Below, piece after piece: positions 8,543-18,690 of a DNA stretch of 19,053 bases (its first letter is position 1; each line of letters starts with the position of its first letter). This DNA is from Usnea hakonensis (lineage: Eukaryota; Ascomycota; Lecanoromycetes; Lecanorales; Parmeliaceae). A program made the position numbers and the translations under genes. The stretch spans positions 431-19,483 of the forward strand of contig BLJB01000435.1 in the NCBI GenBank assembly GCA_013423325.1, read 5' to 3'. The notes beneath the pieces were generated by a model. The model had not been told where the DNA came from. It searched no databases and saw only the letters and a list, made by a program, of their open reading frames with translations.

Positions 8543-8624
8543 TGTATGGCTAGCGACTAGAAGGCAAAGGGGTTTTTACAGTAGCAAGAGTTGAGCAGCA
8601 TCATAACTGCAAGAACGGGTTGTG

Positions 8625-8885
8625 CTAATTCACATCCGCCATCCATCGACCGCATAATAGCCAATGCAAAAATGGACGCCAGAAGCCGCCTCCAGTTTCA
8701 GGTTCCACTGACATGAAATCGGATCCTTTCTTACTAAGATTAACATACCAACTTTCGCACTTTTGTGCGCGAGGTGAACTCTGGTCGTGCTGTCTCCATA
8801 CCCCCTCTTGCTCAAATGCCGTAATTTTGTCTAAGCCTTTGTGGACAAGTCCCGTGGAGTTAACAGAGGTCCTTTCCATCCCCAT
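8625..8885 (-). CDS. Hypothetical open frame, possibly a gene fragment
   Basis: An 86-codon minus-strand frame (GVWRQHDQSSPRAQKCES, then WYVNLSKKGSDF, GGGFWRPFLHWLLCGRW) ends at 8625. Composition is protein-like, with six Trp and conserved-looking blocks, but I recognise no family. It lies upstream of, and on the same strand as, the decayed gene at 7809-8542, separated by about 80 bp containing an apparent start context for the latter. It may be an upstream exon, an independent fragment or a chance frame. Confidence 0.3.
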   Translation of the reverse strand: MGMERTSVNSTGLVHKGLDKITAFEQEGVWRQHDQSSPRAQKCESWYVNLSKKGSDFMSVEPETGGGFWRPFLHWLLCGRWMADVN

Positions 8886-9049
8886 CGGGGGGTTTTCACT
8901 TCCGAGCTACCGAGGAGGATAAGCGAATCCAGTCATGATCAGCAGAAGTCTTACTTACGTTTGTTTATTTAAGGCTAACCGTGCGAGCAAGTTTGGCCTA
9001 CAGCTAAATAGGACTTGCTAGCAATGATGGTGTGGTATGGCTTATAAGT

Positions 9050-9713
9050 TGCTGCGGGGACTTTTTGAGGGCTTTGCGTTGGGGAGCTATCAACAGGTCG
9101 CAGCACGATCGAAAGTTGGTAAGGAGTAATGGCAAGAAGAATCAGTGGTTTTGTATCCAGCTGCTTTGGCTTTCAAAAGGGGTCTTGATGATCGGATCCT
9201 TCGAAGTTGTCTTTGAGAGACTTTAATATCAATGTTCGCTTAAAGCTTTGATGGCTCTGACCTCTTGTTCACGGTATCCGCAACGAGTATTGAGTAGATC
9301 CCGATATAGTTGTCCAATGAAGAGCAAGTCCAGTAGGAGGATCTTAAACAGATCACTGGCATGCGAGACTAACGCGTCTTCAAAGTCGCCTCAGCTTTCC
9401 AAAGCTCAGCACTTCGTGTCCTACAAGCCCTTACAGCCGACCAATTTTGTCACAGCCATATGATGCCATTCACAGGACCATTTTTAGCCATAGCCGCATT
9501 GATGTATAGAGCCCAATCAGATCCACAAGCAAGTCTAACGTACGAAAATGATATTGTATCACATCTACCCAATGACGAGCCTTCGACTGAAAACAGCTGT
9601 ACCTAAATACCGTCCCTAGATCATCTTGTTCGATTTTAATAGAGTCCACGGTATCTATAAAGACTTCAATAAGAATTTTCAAGACATTGCGTTATCCGCT
9701 CTGATCAAGACGA
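9050..9713 (-). pseudogene. Decayed minus-strand coding sequence, family unknown
   Basis: Three stretches on the minus strand look coding but lie in different frames. The first is 9682-9470 (IEQDDLGTVFRYSCFQSKAR, then HWVDVIQYHFRTLDLLVDL). The second is a segment near 9385-9245 (ALVSHASDLFKILLLDLLFI, then GQLYRDLLNTRCGYREQEV). The third is near 9230-9180 (LKSLKDNFEGSDHQDPF). Stops and frame changes separate them. The helical, Leu/Ile-rich character would suit part of a large helical protein such as an NLR effector region, but I cannot assign a family. The right end abuts repeat copy D within about 20 bp. Confidence 0.35.
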
Positions 9714-9728
9714 TCGGCAATAAACGGA

Positions 9729-10213
9729 GATACTGGCAGGGAGCTAGAACTGGTAGGTGCGCCAGGATTAGAGGGGGTTTGAGCCGGAAGAACGGTCGAA
9801 GGCGGGGATGCAGGCACTAAGCCCCACCTACAGTCCCTATAGCACTACTAATGCACGGAATCAGATTAGGAACAAAGCTGCGTAGAGTCTAGAGGCTCCG
9901 GAGCAGCACACCCACCCTCCAGTTTTGCATGCCTTCCATTTTATTTCTAGATCATACTCTACTAAGTATCGATACATTATTGCTTCACCTAGCATTACTT
10001 TCTATAATATCGTCGGTTAATAGACTTGGTATACGGGATATATCGATCGTCGTTAACTCGAGCTCAGCGTCGAACCCTTTGCCCAGTGAAAAGTCCCAAC
10101 CTAATCCGACGACGCACGACCGTGAAACAGTGGGTCTGAACGTTGACGAGGGGAAGAGTGCTGCTGACGCCTGTAACGTGGTTTAGGTTGTTATGTAGAT
10201 CTCTGCTGAATAT
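9729..10213 (+). repeat. Dispersed repeat copy D (~485 bp)
   Basis: Direct partner of copy C, about 3.1 kb away. It shares the same left end (GATACTGGCAGGG) and the right-end CTGCTGAATATAG. It contains a ~32-bp segment after CTACTAATGCACG that copy C lacks, and C has extra left-end short units. Differences include many transitions in both directions. The internal segment around GATATATCGATCG and TTAACTCGAGCTCAG resembles the corresponding part of copies A and B. Confidence 0.8.
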
Positions 10214-11312
10214 AGTGCCTGCAGTAATATGTGCCTATCGAAAACGCCCCAAGCTAGAAGGCGAGGCGAGGCGGTGTCAGAACGTGAAGTAGCTCACTTT
10301 GTGCTACCGCTATGCACGGAACCAGACGTGAATCGTTTCGCCTGTTCCGAAGTTTTGGATTTTGTTGAGGCTTATTAAATGGTCGAACCTCCATTTCTAT
10401 TCTGCCTCTACTTCCATCACCTTCTATACTGACCCTGTTATACGATTATAGATTACTTAAAAACGCTTTATCGACGACATCGTCAACGAAGTGATTAAAG
10501 CAAAGGCTCTGATATCTATAAACGGCGTTAGACTCCTTGTTAAGATAAGCCCCTGCTTGTTTGAGTTGAATAATTGTTTATATCCCGGGTAGGTACAGAT
10601 TATGACATAAAGTCAATCCTATTCTGGTTTTGATAACGCCTCTAATTAAGGGTCTAGACTTTGATTTAAGGAAGACGCTAGATCGTTCGACGGATGGACC
10701 CATAAGGCCCAGGCGCCAAACTGTCAAAGTATCCGAGCGAGTGATCGAAGAGGGAACCCCTGCTTATTCTTTACGCCTTACGTCGTCATCTAAGTGTCCT
10801 TTCAATCTGAATACGTGGGACAATTCTTCAATGGTGCAAGTTGTGCTTACAACTTTGCTAAGTGAATTTCAAATTTAGTCGAGTAGAATAATCCAGAAAG
10901 CAAGAATTTATCTCATCAAGACATTCGTTCTCGGGGTATTCAAGTTGGTAGTCAGAGAATAGGGAAAATAGGTAATGATACTATGAATTTCTTCCTTCTA
11001 AACTCCATGGTACACCTCCGATTAGATTAATAATTACTGCAGTTATTTCCGTAACTGTTGTCTTAACACTGAGCAGGGTAGGCTGCATCACGTTGGAATG
11101 CTTTCCGCCGGGTGCAACGGCAACAGGGCAAAGGACTCAATCCCCCCCCACCAGCTTTCGATTGAGTGTATTCACTTAACTACAAATACATAAATATCAG
11201 TATTGTTATTATGGGACTCCCAGAATTCAATATGCCTTCCTTATACTACTAAACTACAAGATTTTACAACCGTATCATCATTAAGGTAGGTTTAGGAAAG
11301 AATTTGTTACAA
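10214..11312. other. AT-rich intergenic stretch, no recognisable gene
   Basis: About 1.1 kb, mostly AT-rich, with an 82-codon plus frame at 10630-10878 that shows no family resemblance. I see no RNA gene or transposon terminus. Part of its right end may be the former promoter of the YTH pseudogene. Confidence 0.5.
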
Positions 11313-12111
11313 TGGATTATCAGGAATATCCGGGCTGCCTTCAGTATACCTGGTCAAGCCCCGCTATGCGTGCCACTGAGCAGTCACAGCAGATGCTGCA
11401 AGGCGTCCCTCATCAATATCCCTGCCATGCTCCCTTCCCTGACCAAGTCTACCCTACGCAATAAGATCGTCAGTCTCAGCACATGATGCAACCTCTGCCG
11501 CCCTATCAGAAACGCCCCAAGGTTTTTCTTGGAACACCGTGTCCCTTTTCCCTCACGATCTTAGTCACTTTTGTCCGGAATGTCCTCCTTTTCAGTATGC
11601 ATCTTCACCAAATTTTCCATCTTCTGCGCCCAACCTTTACCAGTGCACCGGCCATTTTCATTCTCCAACACAACAGCCATCACCATTCATCAACAGCAAT
11701 TACACTGGCAGTCTTAGGAGCCTTCATCCCATTGGTAAGAATTCCTTCCAAAGCTCAATCGCCTGTTAAGGGCCATCGTAGTCACCCACGCCGATAGCAC
11801 GAGCACGACCGCAAGCATCAAACCAGGTGTCCTTCGTGGACCACCAAGGAAGCCTCGACAGTCAGATCACGTGCTCTGGGTTGGCAGTCTACCTTTTAGT
11901 ACAGATATCGTGAAGCTCAAAGAACACTTCTCCGCAGGGGTAATGACGACGATCGAGAGTATATTCTGGATTTCCAAAAGCAACCCCGCCTTCGTCAACT
12001 ATAGAACGGACGAAGCGCTCTTGGATGCCGAGAACCGATTCCACAATTCGAGGTTTGAAGGGATACGATTGGTATGTCGCGCTCGGAGGGCGAACATTCC
12101 GAACCCTATCC

Positions 12112-12150
<39 letters not shown>

Positions 12151-12874
12151 TTCGAACCGAGGACGAGGATAAGAACGGCAAAAAGGTAGAAAGCTTATCG
12201 AGAGCGAGCGAGGTAAATACGAAAGCACCATTTAACATCAACGCAAAGAAAAGATTCCTAAACAGAGCATTCACGGTATAAACCTATTATTCAATAACTA
12301 TATATAGACGTCTAACTTGATACAGAGCGCCGAAGATGTCTATCTCATATTCTCCGCCAACAAATCCGGGGAGCATTTTGGTTATGCGCGAATACAAGGC
12401 ATGATTAACTTCCTGTCTCCAGAATCGCGACCAACAAGACCAGCAGAGAATGCTTTAAATGCGTCGGATATGCCCAAGATAGTGTTCACACCAGGCACCG
12501 AATGTACCCCAGAAGGCCTCATCTTCATCGACGCCTCTCGCGGTACTGTTTTCTGGGATGCTGACATTGCTAGCACAGACGAGTCCAAAACCAAATGTTT
12601 ATCTAAGACTCACAATATCGGAAGTGACTGGGGAAGTGTGGATCGCGCAAAGGACAAGGAGTGGAATCTCAGTAGTCCCTTCGAGATCCAGTGGATATCA
12701 ACGAATTCTTTGCCATTCAATCGTACGAGGGGCCTAAAAAATCCCTGGAACGCAAACCGAGACGTCAAGATTGCTAGAGATGTACCGTCAATTCGATGTC
12801 GCGCAATGCAGCCTCTCATTCCTCTGAAGCCTCTTCTGTTTCGACCTGCCCATAAATCTAGGAGTGCCTCTTAG
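11313..12874 (+). pseudogene. RRM + YTH domain gene (m6A-reader family), frameshifted
   Basis: From an ATG at 11313 the remnant runs through a Gln/Pro-rich N-terminus (QQMLQGVPHQYPCHAPF) with an in-frame TAA, and a frameshift near 11517 into FCPECPPFQYASSPNF. Another frame then gives SPVKGHRSHPRR, a TAG and HEHDRK; a further shift gives IKPGVLRGPPRKPRQSDHV. The RRM follows (LWVGSLPFSTDIVKLKEHFS ... SNPAFVNYRT ... FEGIRLVCRAR, about 11871-12090). A (CTA)n-encoded Thr run leads to FLNRAF, a 50-bp intron (12276-12325; branch CTAAC) and the YTH domain: SAEDVYLIFSANKSGEHFGY, RGTVFWDAD, then LPFNRTRGLKNPWNANRDV and KIARD. One G is missing in the expected ARDGT (about 12781), shifting the tail frame. 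About 35 residues that open a normal YTH domain, including its first Trp, are absent. YTH proteins bind methylated adenosine in RNA; fungal members often pair YTH with an RRM. The retained intron argues for a DNA-level duplicate, not a retrocopy. Confidence 0.88.
12112..12149 (+). repeat. (CTA)n microsatellite
   Basis: About 12 CTA/ACT trinucleotides lie in the linker of the YTH remnant and encode a Thr run in the RRM frame. They sit between the RRM and the truncated YTH domain, where the start of the YTH domain is missing. Confidence 0.9.
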
Positions 12875-13721
12875 AAGCATCAGACAGCTCCCGCTTGCCG
12901 TGCTGGCGTGCCGCAGCAGGGCATTTAATACCCACACAACAGTTGATCACACCAGTATTGCATTGCCCGTAGCTGTTCGCAGCTTTATCGTTAGGGTAAG
13001 TGTAGGCTGCACCTGCACACGGTTGAAAGAACGGAGAAGCAGGCCCGTTAGGAACGCCTTGTTTTAGGTTATAGCAGATCGGGCCAGGACCTTGGTTACT
13101 ACAGGTGTGGCTCTCGTTGAAGAGTTCTTGTGACAAGAGTTAGCGTATAGATATAGGAAGGGGATACGTGAGAGGAAGTGAAAGCGTACGAATATTGCAA
13201 CCACTTACTGCAACGCCTGAGCAGGAGCAGGAGATGGGAACGGAGTAGCCATCAATGTAACTTATATCTACGTCCGGGATGTAGTTGGGAGGAGAAAAGC
13301 TTGCTTCGATTTTGGAGCCTCGAGGGTCATAATTCTTGCCAATAGTGATACGGCCGGCCCAGTTAGATGGGAAGAGTACCCGAGTCGAAGAGGTAAGTAC
13401 ACCATATCCAGGATTACCGACTGGTGTTGGTGCTCCTGCATTAGAGCCGTAAAAGATAAAAAGACGGGGGTCGTAGGAGTTGACGATATTGATGGTGAGG
13501 TTTGGTCCGCCTGCGAAGGCGGGGTTATATTTGACATTAGGCGGTCTGGTGGCTAGAGGATCGAGGGCACCTCCAGAGGCAGTACCGAGGATGACGGAAG
13601 TAGCTTGTAGTTTTGGTTCTCGAGTAGTCATGGCCGGCTCCCTCGCAAAGGCTGATTTCGTGAGAGCGAAAACCCAGGTGGTGGTATAGATCGACATGAG
13701 CATGTTGGTAGCTGAGTACAT
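12858..13721 (-). CDS. Thaumatin-like (osmotin-type) secreted protein
   Basis: Two exons on the minus strand (13721-13190 and 13126-12858) are joined across a 63-bp intron (donor GTACGC, branch GCTAACT, acceptor AAG), giving 266 residues. The junction turns SGCNI into SGCNIQLFNE, which restores one frame. The first ~26 residues look like a signal peptide ending SAFA, with internal Met at 7 and 9 as alternative starts. The mature part shows fungal thaumatin-family blocks: LTINIVNSYD, ISCSCSG, the GC pair before the intron, CAGAAYTYPND and INCCVGIKCP, with ten Cys that would form disulfides. Thaumatin-like proteins are small secreted beta-sandwich proteins; some bind or cut beta-1,3-glucan or act on competing fungi, but the role of this one is not shown. 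No stop or frameshift is visible. Its last 17 bp overlap the tail of the YTH remnant on the other strand. Confidence 0.87.
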
Positions 13722-15932
13722 TAGATTATCAAAACACTAGTAGCACTGTTGTGTAGAAAAGCTCCTAGCCTGGCTAATCAATCTATTAGAAATGAAGAGA
13801 ATGATGAAGGTAAGGTCAGGTTGAGAGAGGTCGAGGGGACTCAACGAGGGTATGAGCTCTTGTGGGCTCCCACCTTCCTTACAATACACCGACCTTATCC
13901 GAAGCATCTTAAGGTGACGGACGACCCCATCTGCTTCGCTTAAATTGTTTTGCTGTAGGTAAACAGATTTGTAATGCAATTTCTCTTGCCTTTCTTGGCC
14001 ATATCGCCTTCAGGTGTGAAGGATTATGCACGGTAAATTGCAAAGAATGAGGAGAATTTTGAGACCTAGCGAATGAGAATTCAAAGGGAGGCCAAGGAGT
14101 TCGAGATCGTCCTCTCACCCTCCACAAGCTCTCTGGAAAGATTTTAAGATCGGTGTAGCTCTTCTGAGGATAGACTCTGAAGGTGTGAATACGGCGGATG
14201 ACGTGGGAATTTGGAGAACAAAGTAAAACTTCCTGTATGGAATAGTCGCTTGACTGATCCTGGTTGTATGAGAACTAGCGCCCGTTTGTGGCTTGGGTCT
14301 GACACCACATTACAGTCAAAATTTTAGCACTAGAGTCGCAGAAGCATATAAGAGGGTGTCATTACTAATTTCCAATACAGCGGTTCACCACCAAAACAAC
14401 CTTGTGGTTTCTAAGGGATTGAGAGTCCCAGACACTGAGAGCGGGAGTCTGGAAGTTGTGGAGTACTAACAGAAGAGAGAATCTTCTTTGAGATGACATC
14501 CCCTAGTGAACAAAGTGCTATGCTTAGGCTTGTACTTGTGTTAATATAGTTTATAGATTGTGGGAGTCGCACTCACTCTATAGTGCCTTTTCTCTTTTAG
14601 ACAAGGCGGTCACCAGTACCTGAGACCATGCGCTATACGGTGACGTTGTAGCCTGTCCTATTTGGATACATGCTTACATCAGAAAGCCGAATTCGAGGTC
14701 TTGCATGTGTGATAGATTGGCTACCGCATGGCTGCCCAAAAATTGACAATGATTGTGCGGCCAGAAGATCCAATTGCCCTTCGACGGCTACCTCGGTAAT
14801 GCAGTCAGCTCATTATGGTAACCGCGTTATCTCTTGCTTGTTCTGAAGGGTGTACAAAGGATGAGCCTAAGCCTAAAGAATCAGAAGCAGTCACCGGATA
14901 AGTGCAAGGCTGCAAATAAAATAGTCGAGGCTTTAAGCCTAACTGAGGTGTCTCTACTTCGATGTGAAGGGCACCGACTTCCGAGTTAATTAAGTCCGAG
15001 CCAGGCCAAAGACTGTGTTAGCTTAACGAATTAACCACTCATAGATAGAGACTTCTGTAAAATAGCTGAGAAGTGTATTATAGGCTTAAAAAACGAGTAC
15101 CATTTTACATTTTGGATGACGTTTCCAGACCTGTAAGATGTAGTAGGAACGTTGTAGAGCAGCGATTTCAACCGCGTGCGAAAATGATAGCGAAAGCGAT
15201 TCTAGCTCGACATATTATCTAGGATGGTAACGATGAAGACCTAAATGTTTCTATATCCGTATTTCATTATTATTATTTTACTATTATTATTACTATTATT
15301 ATTAAGACTCATGTGGTCGATTACGTGGGCCCATTTTATAATATATTTCTTCCGCACGAGACAGATCCTTAATTCTTCCTACGCCATAAAAATTGGCGCA
15401 CCTAATTTCGACCGCGTCGGAAGCGCCACATCCGTGATGACACCCATATTAGCTTCAACAAGATCGACATTTTTCCAGCGGAAATCGAAAAGAAAAATCG
15501 AATTGCATTTATCTTAGCCCTTTCGAGGCGACAGCAGATAGACGGCATCAATCCCGACTTTGATCCCAGAGGTAAGCAAATGGCGCCGAGACAATCATGC
15601 TAAGAAGACCAGAAGGAGAGCCAGAATTGGCGAATAGCTACTTTAGATTGGACCAAGGTACAAGAACCTCCGGGAGTGCCAACGATGCTCTCTCACCAAC
15701 AGTACATGCACTGGAATTGACGTTTCGAAAGTTGACAGGGGAAGACAGAAGGAACCCACAGGGAATCAGAGGGTGTCCCTACTCTCCCAGTGCCAGAATG
15801 GGTGCACGGAGATCGCGCCGGCTATAACGTCACAAGATGGCCAAAAAAACACGCTGTCATCGTCTTGACAAGCAAAAGCCACCAATCTCAGCCACAGGGG
15901 CCTGATTAGCCTTGTGCGCCCTCCCCGCTTGT
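13722..15932. other. 2.2-kb gene-free stretch
   Basis: Lies upstream of the thaumatin-like gene and downstream of the endoglucanase, both on the minus strand, so it presumably holds the promoter of the former and the 3' region of the latter. I see no convincing TATA box close to 13721. Frames here (for example 15597-15827) show no family resemblance, and no tRNA or transposon end is apparent. It contains a TTA-type microsatellite. Confidence 0.55.
15266..15305 (+). repeat. Imperfect (ATT)n microsatellite
   Basis: About 40 bp of ATT/ACT-type trinucleotides with two interruptions, within the gene-free stretch. An open frame runs through it but encodes only a low-complexity Ile/Leu run and is not a credible gene. 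Confidence 0.85.
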
Positions 15933-17123
15933 TCAAGAAGGGTTTTCAAACATGCCTACGATGCAAGATGAGACGAGAGAGGTGTCCTGAGTACCGTCCG
16001 GCGATTCGTCGAGTGCGTAGGTACCATCAAAGCTTCCTAAACGGTGTTCAGTAATCGCATTCAGAAGTGTGGATCAAGGAAAAGAAGAGGTGGGGCTCTC
16101 ATACCAGCAGCCCAACCAGCCCATCCCAACCAGACATCAGAATTTGAATTCAAGTAACTGAGCTCCTCACAGACATCCGTGATACAGCTGGCTGTGTTAC
16201 CTCCGCCAGTCTCAGTGAGCATGGCCTTACGGCCGGCGCTGCGCAAAAAGGCGGTCATTGGCACCAATGTATCATTCACTCCATTCGTGTTACATTGGGT
16301 CGTCGTGCCGCCCTTACCGTCAAGGTACTGATGCGCCTCGTAGATCAATTTGTCGGTAGAGCCGTCGTGGTCCCGAATCATGGACAAAGCTGGGGCGGAT
16401 TGGTCATTGAAGCCGCCGACTGCGTCATAATTCGTGCCAGAGAGGAGGATCATCTGGGTTGTGGCACCGTTCTCGCGAATGGCATCGACGGCTTGCTGTA
16501 GGTTGGTGGCCCAGATGGTCATGTTAAGGTCGTGCGGCTCGTTCATTAAGCCGAAGATGACGTTACTTTGCGAGGCGTACTTCTGAGCAAGCTTGGCCCA
16601 GAGACTGGTGTACTGGGCGTTCGTCGGTCCGTTACCCTGGCCAATGATGCCCCCATTCCAGCGGGCGTAGTTGTGCACGTCGAGGATACAGAGGGCGCTC
16701 GTTGCGAGACATGCTTGCATGATTTGGTCGTAGGTGCTGAAGAAGCTTTCGTATAGCGGACCTCCGAGATTGTTATTGACCAGGTACTGCCATCCGACGG
16801 GAATGCGAAAGAGGTTGAGGTGGTCGTTCGTTGCAAAGTACTGCATCTGCGTAGGCCCTACTGAGCTTGGGCAATCAGGGCTTGCGGAATTACCCTGGCT
16901 ATGTTTAGTATCAACTTACATGCAGCGTTGAGTGGACTTTACTAACACTGGTATCAATTCCAAATTCGCATCCAGCAATGTTGATTCCGGCGTAAGCAAC
17001 TTTCGATTCTCGTTTTGACAGGAGAATACTGGGATTGCTATTGCGGTAAGGCATCGACAGAGCTTGGGAAATAAGACTGCCTGCAGCAAGCAGAGACATA
17101 GAGATCGGGTGGAAAATCTTCAT
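15933..17123 (-). CDS. GH5 endo-beta-1,4-glucanase (cellulase), secreted
   Basis: Three exons on the minus strand: 17123-16947, 16894-16105 and 16036-15933. Introns are 16895-16946 (52 bp, donor GTTAGT, branch ACTAAAC, acceptor CAG) and 16037-16104 (68 bp, donor GTATGA, acceptor TAG). The product is 356 residues. It begins with a signal peptide of about 23 residues and a possible KR processing site, then AYAGINIAGCEFG, LFRIPVGWQYLVNNNLGG, VHNYARWNGGIIGQG, LMNEPHDL (acid/base Glu about 178), MLTETGGGN (nucleophile Glu about 287) and GWAGWAAGSFDGTYAL. This order matches fungal GH5 (subfamily 5-like) endoglucanases, which cut internal bonds of cellulose outside the cell. The third exon restores the family C-terminus (SFDGTYAL ... 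DTSLVSSC). The first splice is the least certain: a GTAAGT donor at codon 'His' with acceptor at 16847 also keeps frame but would drop the GPTQ before MQ. No cellulose-binding module is visible. It appears intact. Confidence 0.92.
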
Positions 17124-17237
17124 CTTGATTGATGTAATCTTGGAAGCGTAAAAATCGGGACAGGTTTTGCTGATATTCTTGGGTAAGGGCCAGAGAGGGG
17201 GTATGGAATATTTCAAATCGGAGAAGCCTGTAACACT

Positions 17238-17245
17238 TATATATC
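17238..17245 (-). promoter_or_regulatory. TATA box of the endoglucanase gene
   Basis: ATATATAA on the minus strand, about 115 bp upstream of the start codon at 17121-17123. This is a usual distance for a fungal core promoter. I could not pick out clear carbon-catabolite or cellulase-activator sites nearby. Confidence 0.6.
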
Positions 17246-18180
17246 GACCCCCTGATGCTAATTGATTCCTCTTATGTCATCGTCCGAAAACTTCTAATCA
17301 AAGGATCGGCGAAGAGGGGTGGCAGATGCCAGCTACTCCACAGATCATTCCTTGAAGAACGGGAACTGTTGAAAATGGGGTGCGCTAAGATCATCCTATG
17401 TGTCAAGTGTTTGCCACTCAATGACGGCAATCATGTGTTTCCATGGCGATCGTAAGGACCACAGCGGGAATTGAGTTGTTTATGATTGGTTGCGATGGCT
17501 GCGACCGCTTCACCGTAGTGTGCCACTTGAATAGGAACTTCCATCTCCGGTTCGATTTGCGACTCATCACACACACAACCACCCACCCACTCACACAAGA
17601 TACAGATGGGATCTACCGCACGGTTGGACCCGTCTTCTCACGGGATCGGTAGCAGCAATTGGGAATGTGTGTTAGCGAATCTTGTAATCGAACCTCGTTG
17701 TTCTCAGTGGATGAATGGAATTTGTGGCTGGAATGTCATCCTGATTCCCACACACCACAACCATCTCGGTTGTATCTCGGGAGGACCCTAAAATTGCGTA
17801 CCAAGGCTCTTTATGAAACATTGAAGGCTCCTTGAAAAAACTTTACAAGCAAGCTTCAGCATATTTATTCCAGAGATGGAAGACCGATAGAAGGAAAACT
17901 CCCATCCCAGATTGCTGGCGCGATAAAGGAATACTGAGTTGATAGGCCTGAGCACCCCAAGGTTTAGCACGAAGCACCACCATGACAAGCCATGGGTAGG
18001 GTACCATACCAAGTAAGGCAACCGCCAGGTATGACCGCCCTGCGAAAAAGCCCACCCCAAATGATAAACGTCATAGGAGATTACGGAACGATGATATCAA
18101 TGCTTATAGAGATAGTACACTTTAGCAAGCATACTCAAACAGACGTGTAGAGTAAAGTACTGAAAGAAACATTACTTTAT
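17246..18180. other. Intergenic stretch upstream of the endoglucanase, no gene seen
   Basis: The proximal part is probably the endoglucanase upstream region. A short CA/CCA-rich segment lies near 17567-17598. Open frames on both strands are short and show no recognisable domain. Confidence 0.5.
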
Positions 18181-18193
18181 TGTTTCAGGGGTC

Positions 18194-18690
18194 TTGACGT
18201 TGAGGATTTACTACAAGATCATGTTGTACCCGAGTACCGGAATCAGCTCGGGGCTGGCGCGGGTAACTCGGGAGCTTTGGGCGCATCCGGCAGTTGACAT
18301 CTGGGCGGGCCGATGTACCCTACAGCTTAAGTACCTACCTAAATTGATCTCGAACGACACTCTCTTACCGGAGAGTGCTGTCACCGAGAAGAGGAGAGCG
18401 TCATTACCCGCCATGCTCAACGATCTGACTATTCTTATATCTCCCTAGCATCTTACCGACCGTGACTTCCTCACAGCGATCGTAAGTGCCGAATATGTAA
18501 TCTCAAAGCATGCCTTCACCCAGGATCCTCGTGCCCCGAAATACGAGATACATCTAGCCTTGCTAGCCAAGTACCTCTTACTAGCGGTGTACATTCGCTG
18601 ACTGTACACTCCTCCTAAACCGGTAGACTACGTTATCATTCGTAGAACTTCCGCTCTACCATACCCCAGTCAGTCCGTAGCCGTGTGAAC
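18194..18690 (+). pseudogene. Possible decayed coding sequence, family unknown
   Basis: Plus-strand frames read ELWAHPAVDIWAGRCTLQLK, then YLPKLISNDTLLPESAVTEK, down to a stop at 18448. They continue in register past the stop as DRDFLTAIVSAEYVISKHAF, TQDPRAPKYEIHLALLAKYL and, after another stop, a Pro-rich stretch. The runs look protein-like but are interrupted by stops. I recognise no family. It may be a broken gene or chance; confidence is low. Confidence 0.25.

Noticed and set aside
2330..10213. Repeat-induced point mutation as the proven cause of decay
   Set aside because: Copies differ mainly by transitions but in both directions, and the ankyrin units are nearly identical. Without computing dinucleotide indices over aligned copies the claim cannot be made.
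15245..15517. 90-codon frame with an apparent hydrophobic N-terminus
   Set aside because: The hydrophobic run is encoded by an ATT-type microsatellite and nothing downstream looks like a protein.
15952..16035. Plus-strand CX2CX6C pattern (CLRCKMRRERC) with later positions spaced as in a Zn(II)2Cys6 cluster but filled by Ile, Val and Phe
   Set aside because: It is the exact antisense of the third exon of the GH5 endoglucanase, which has strong family support; the spacing match is a coincidence.
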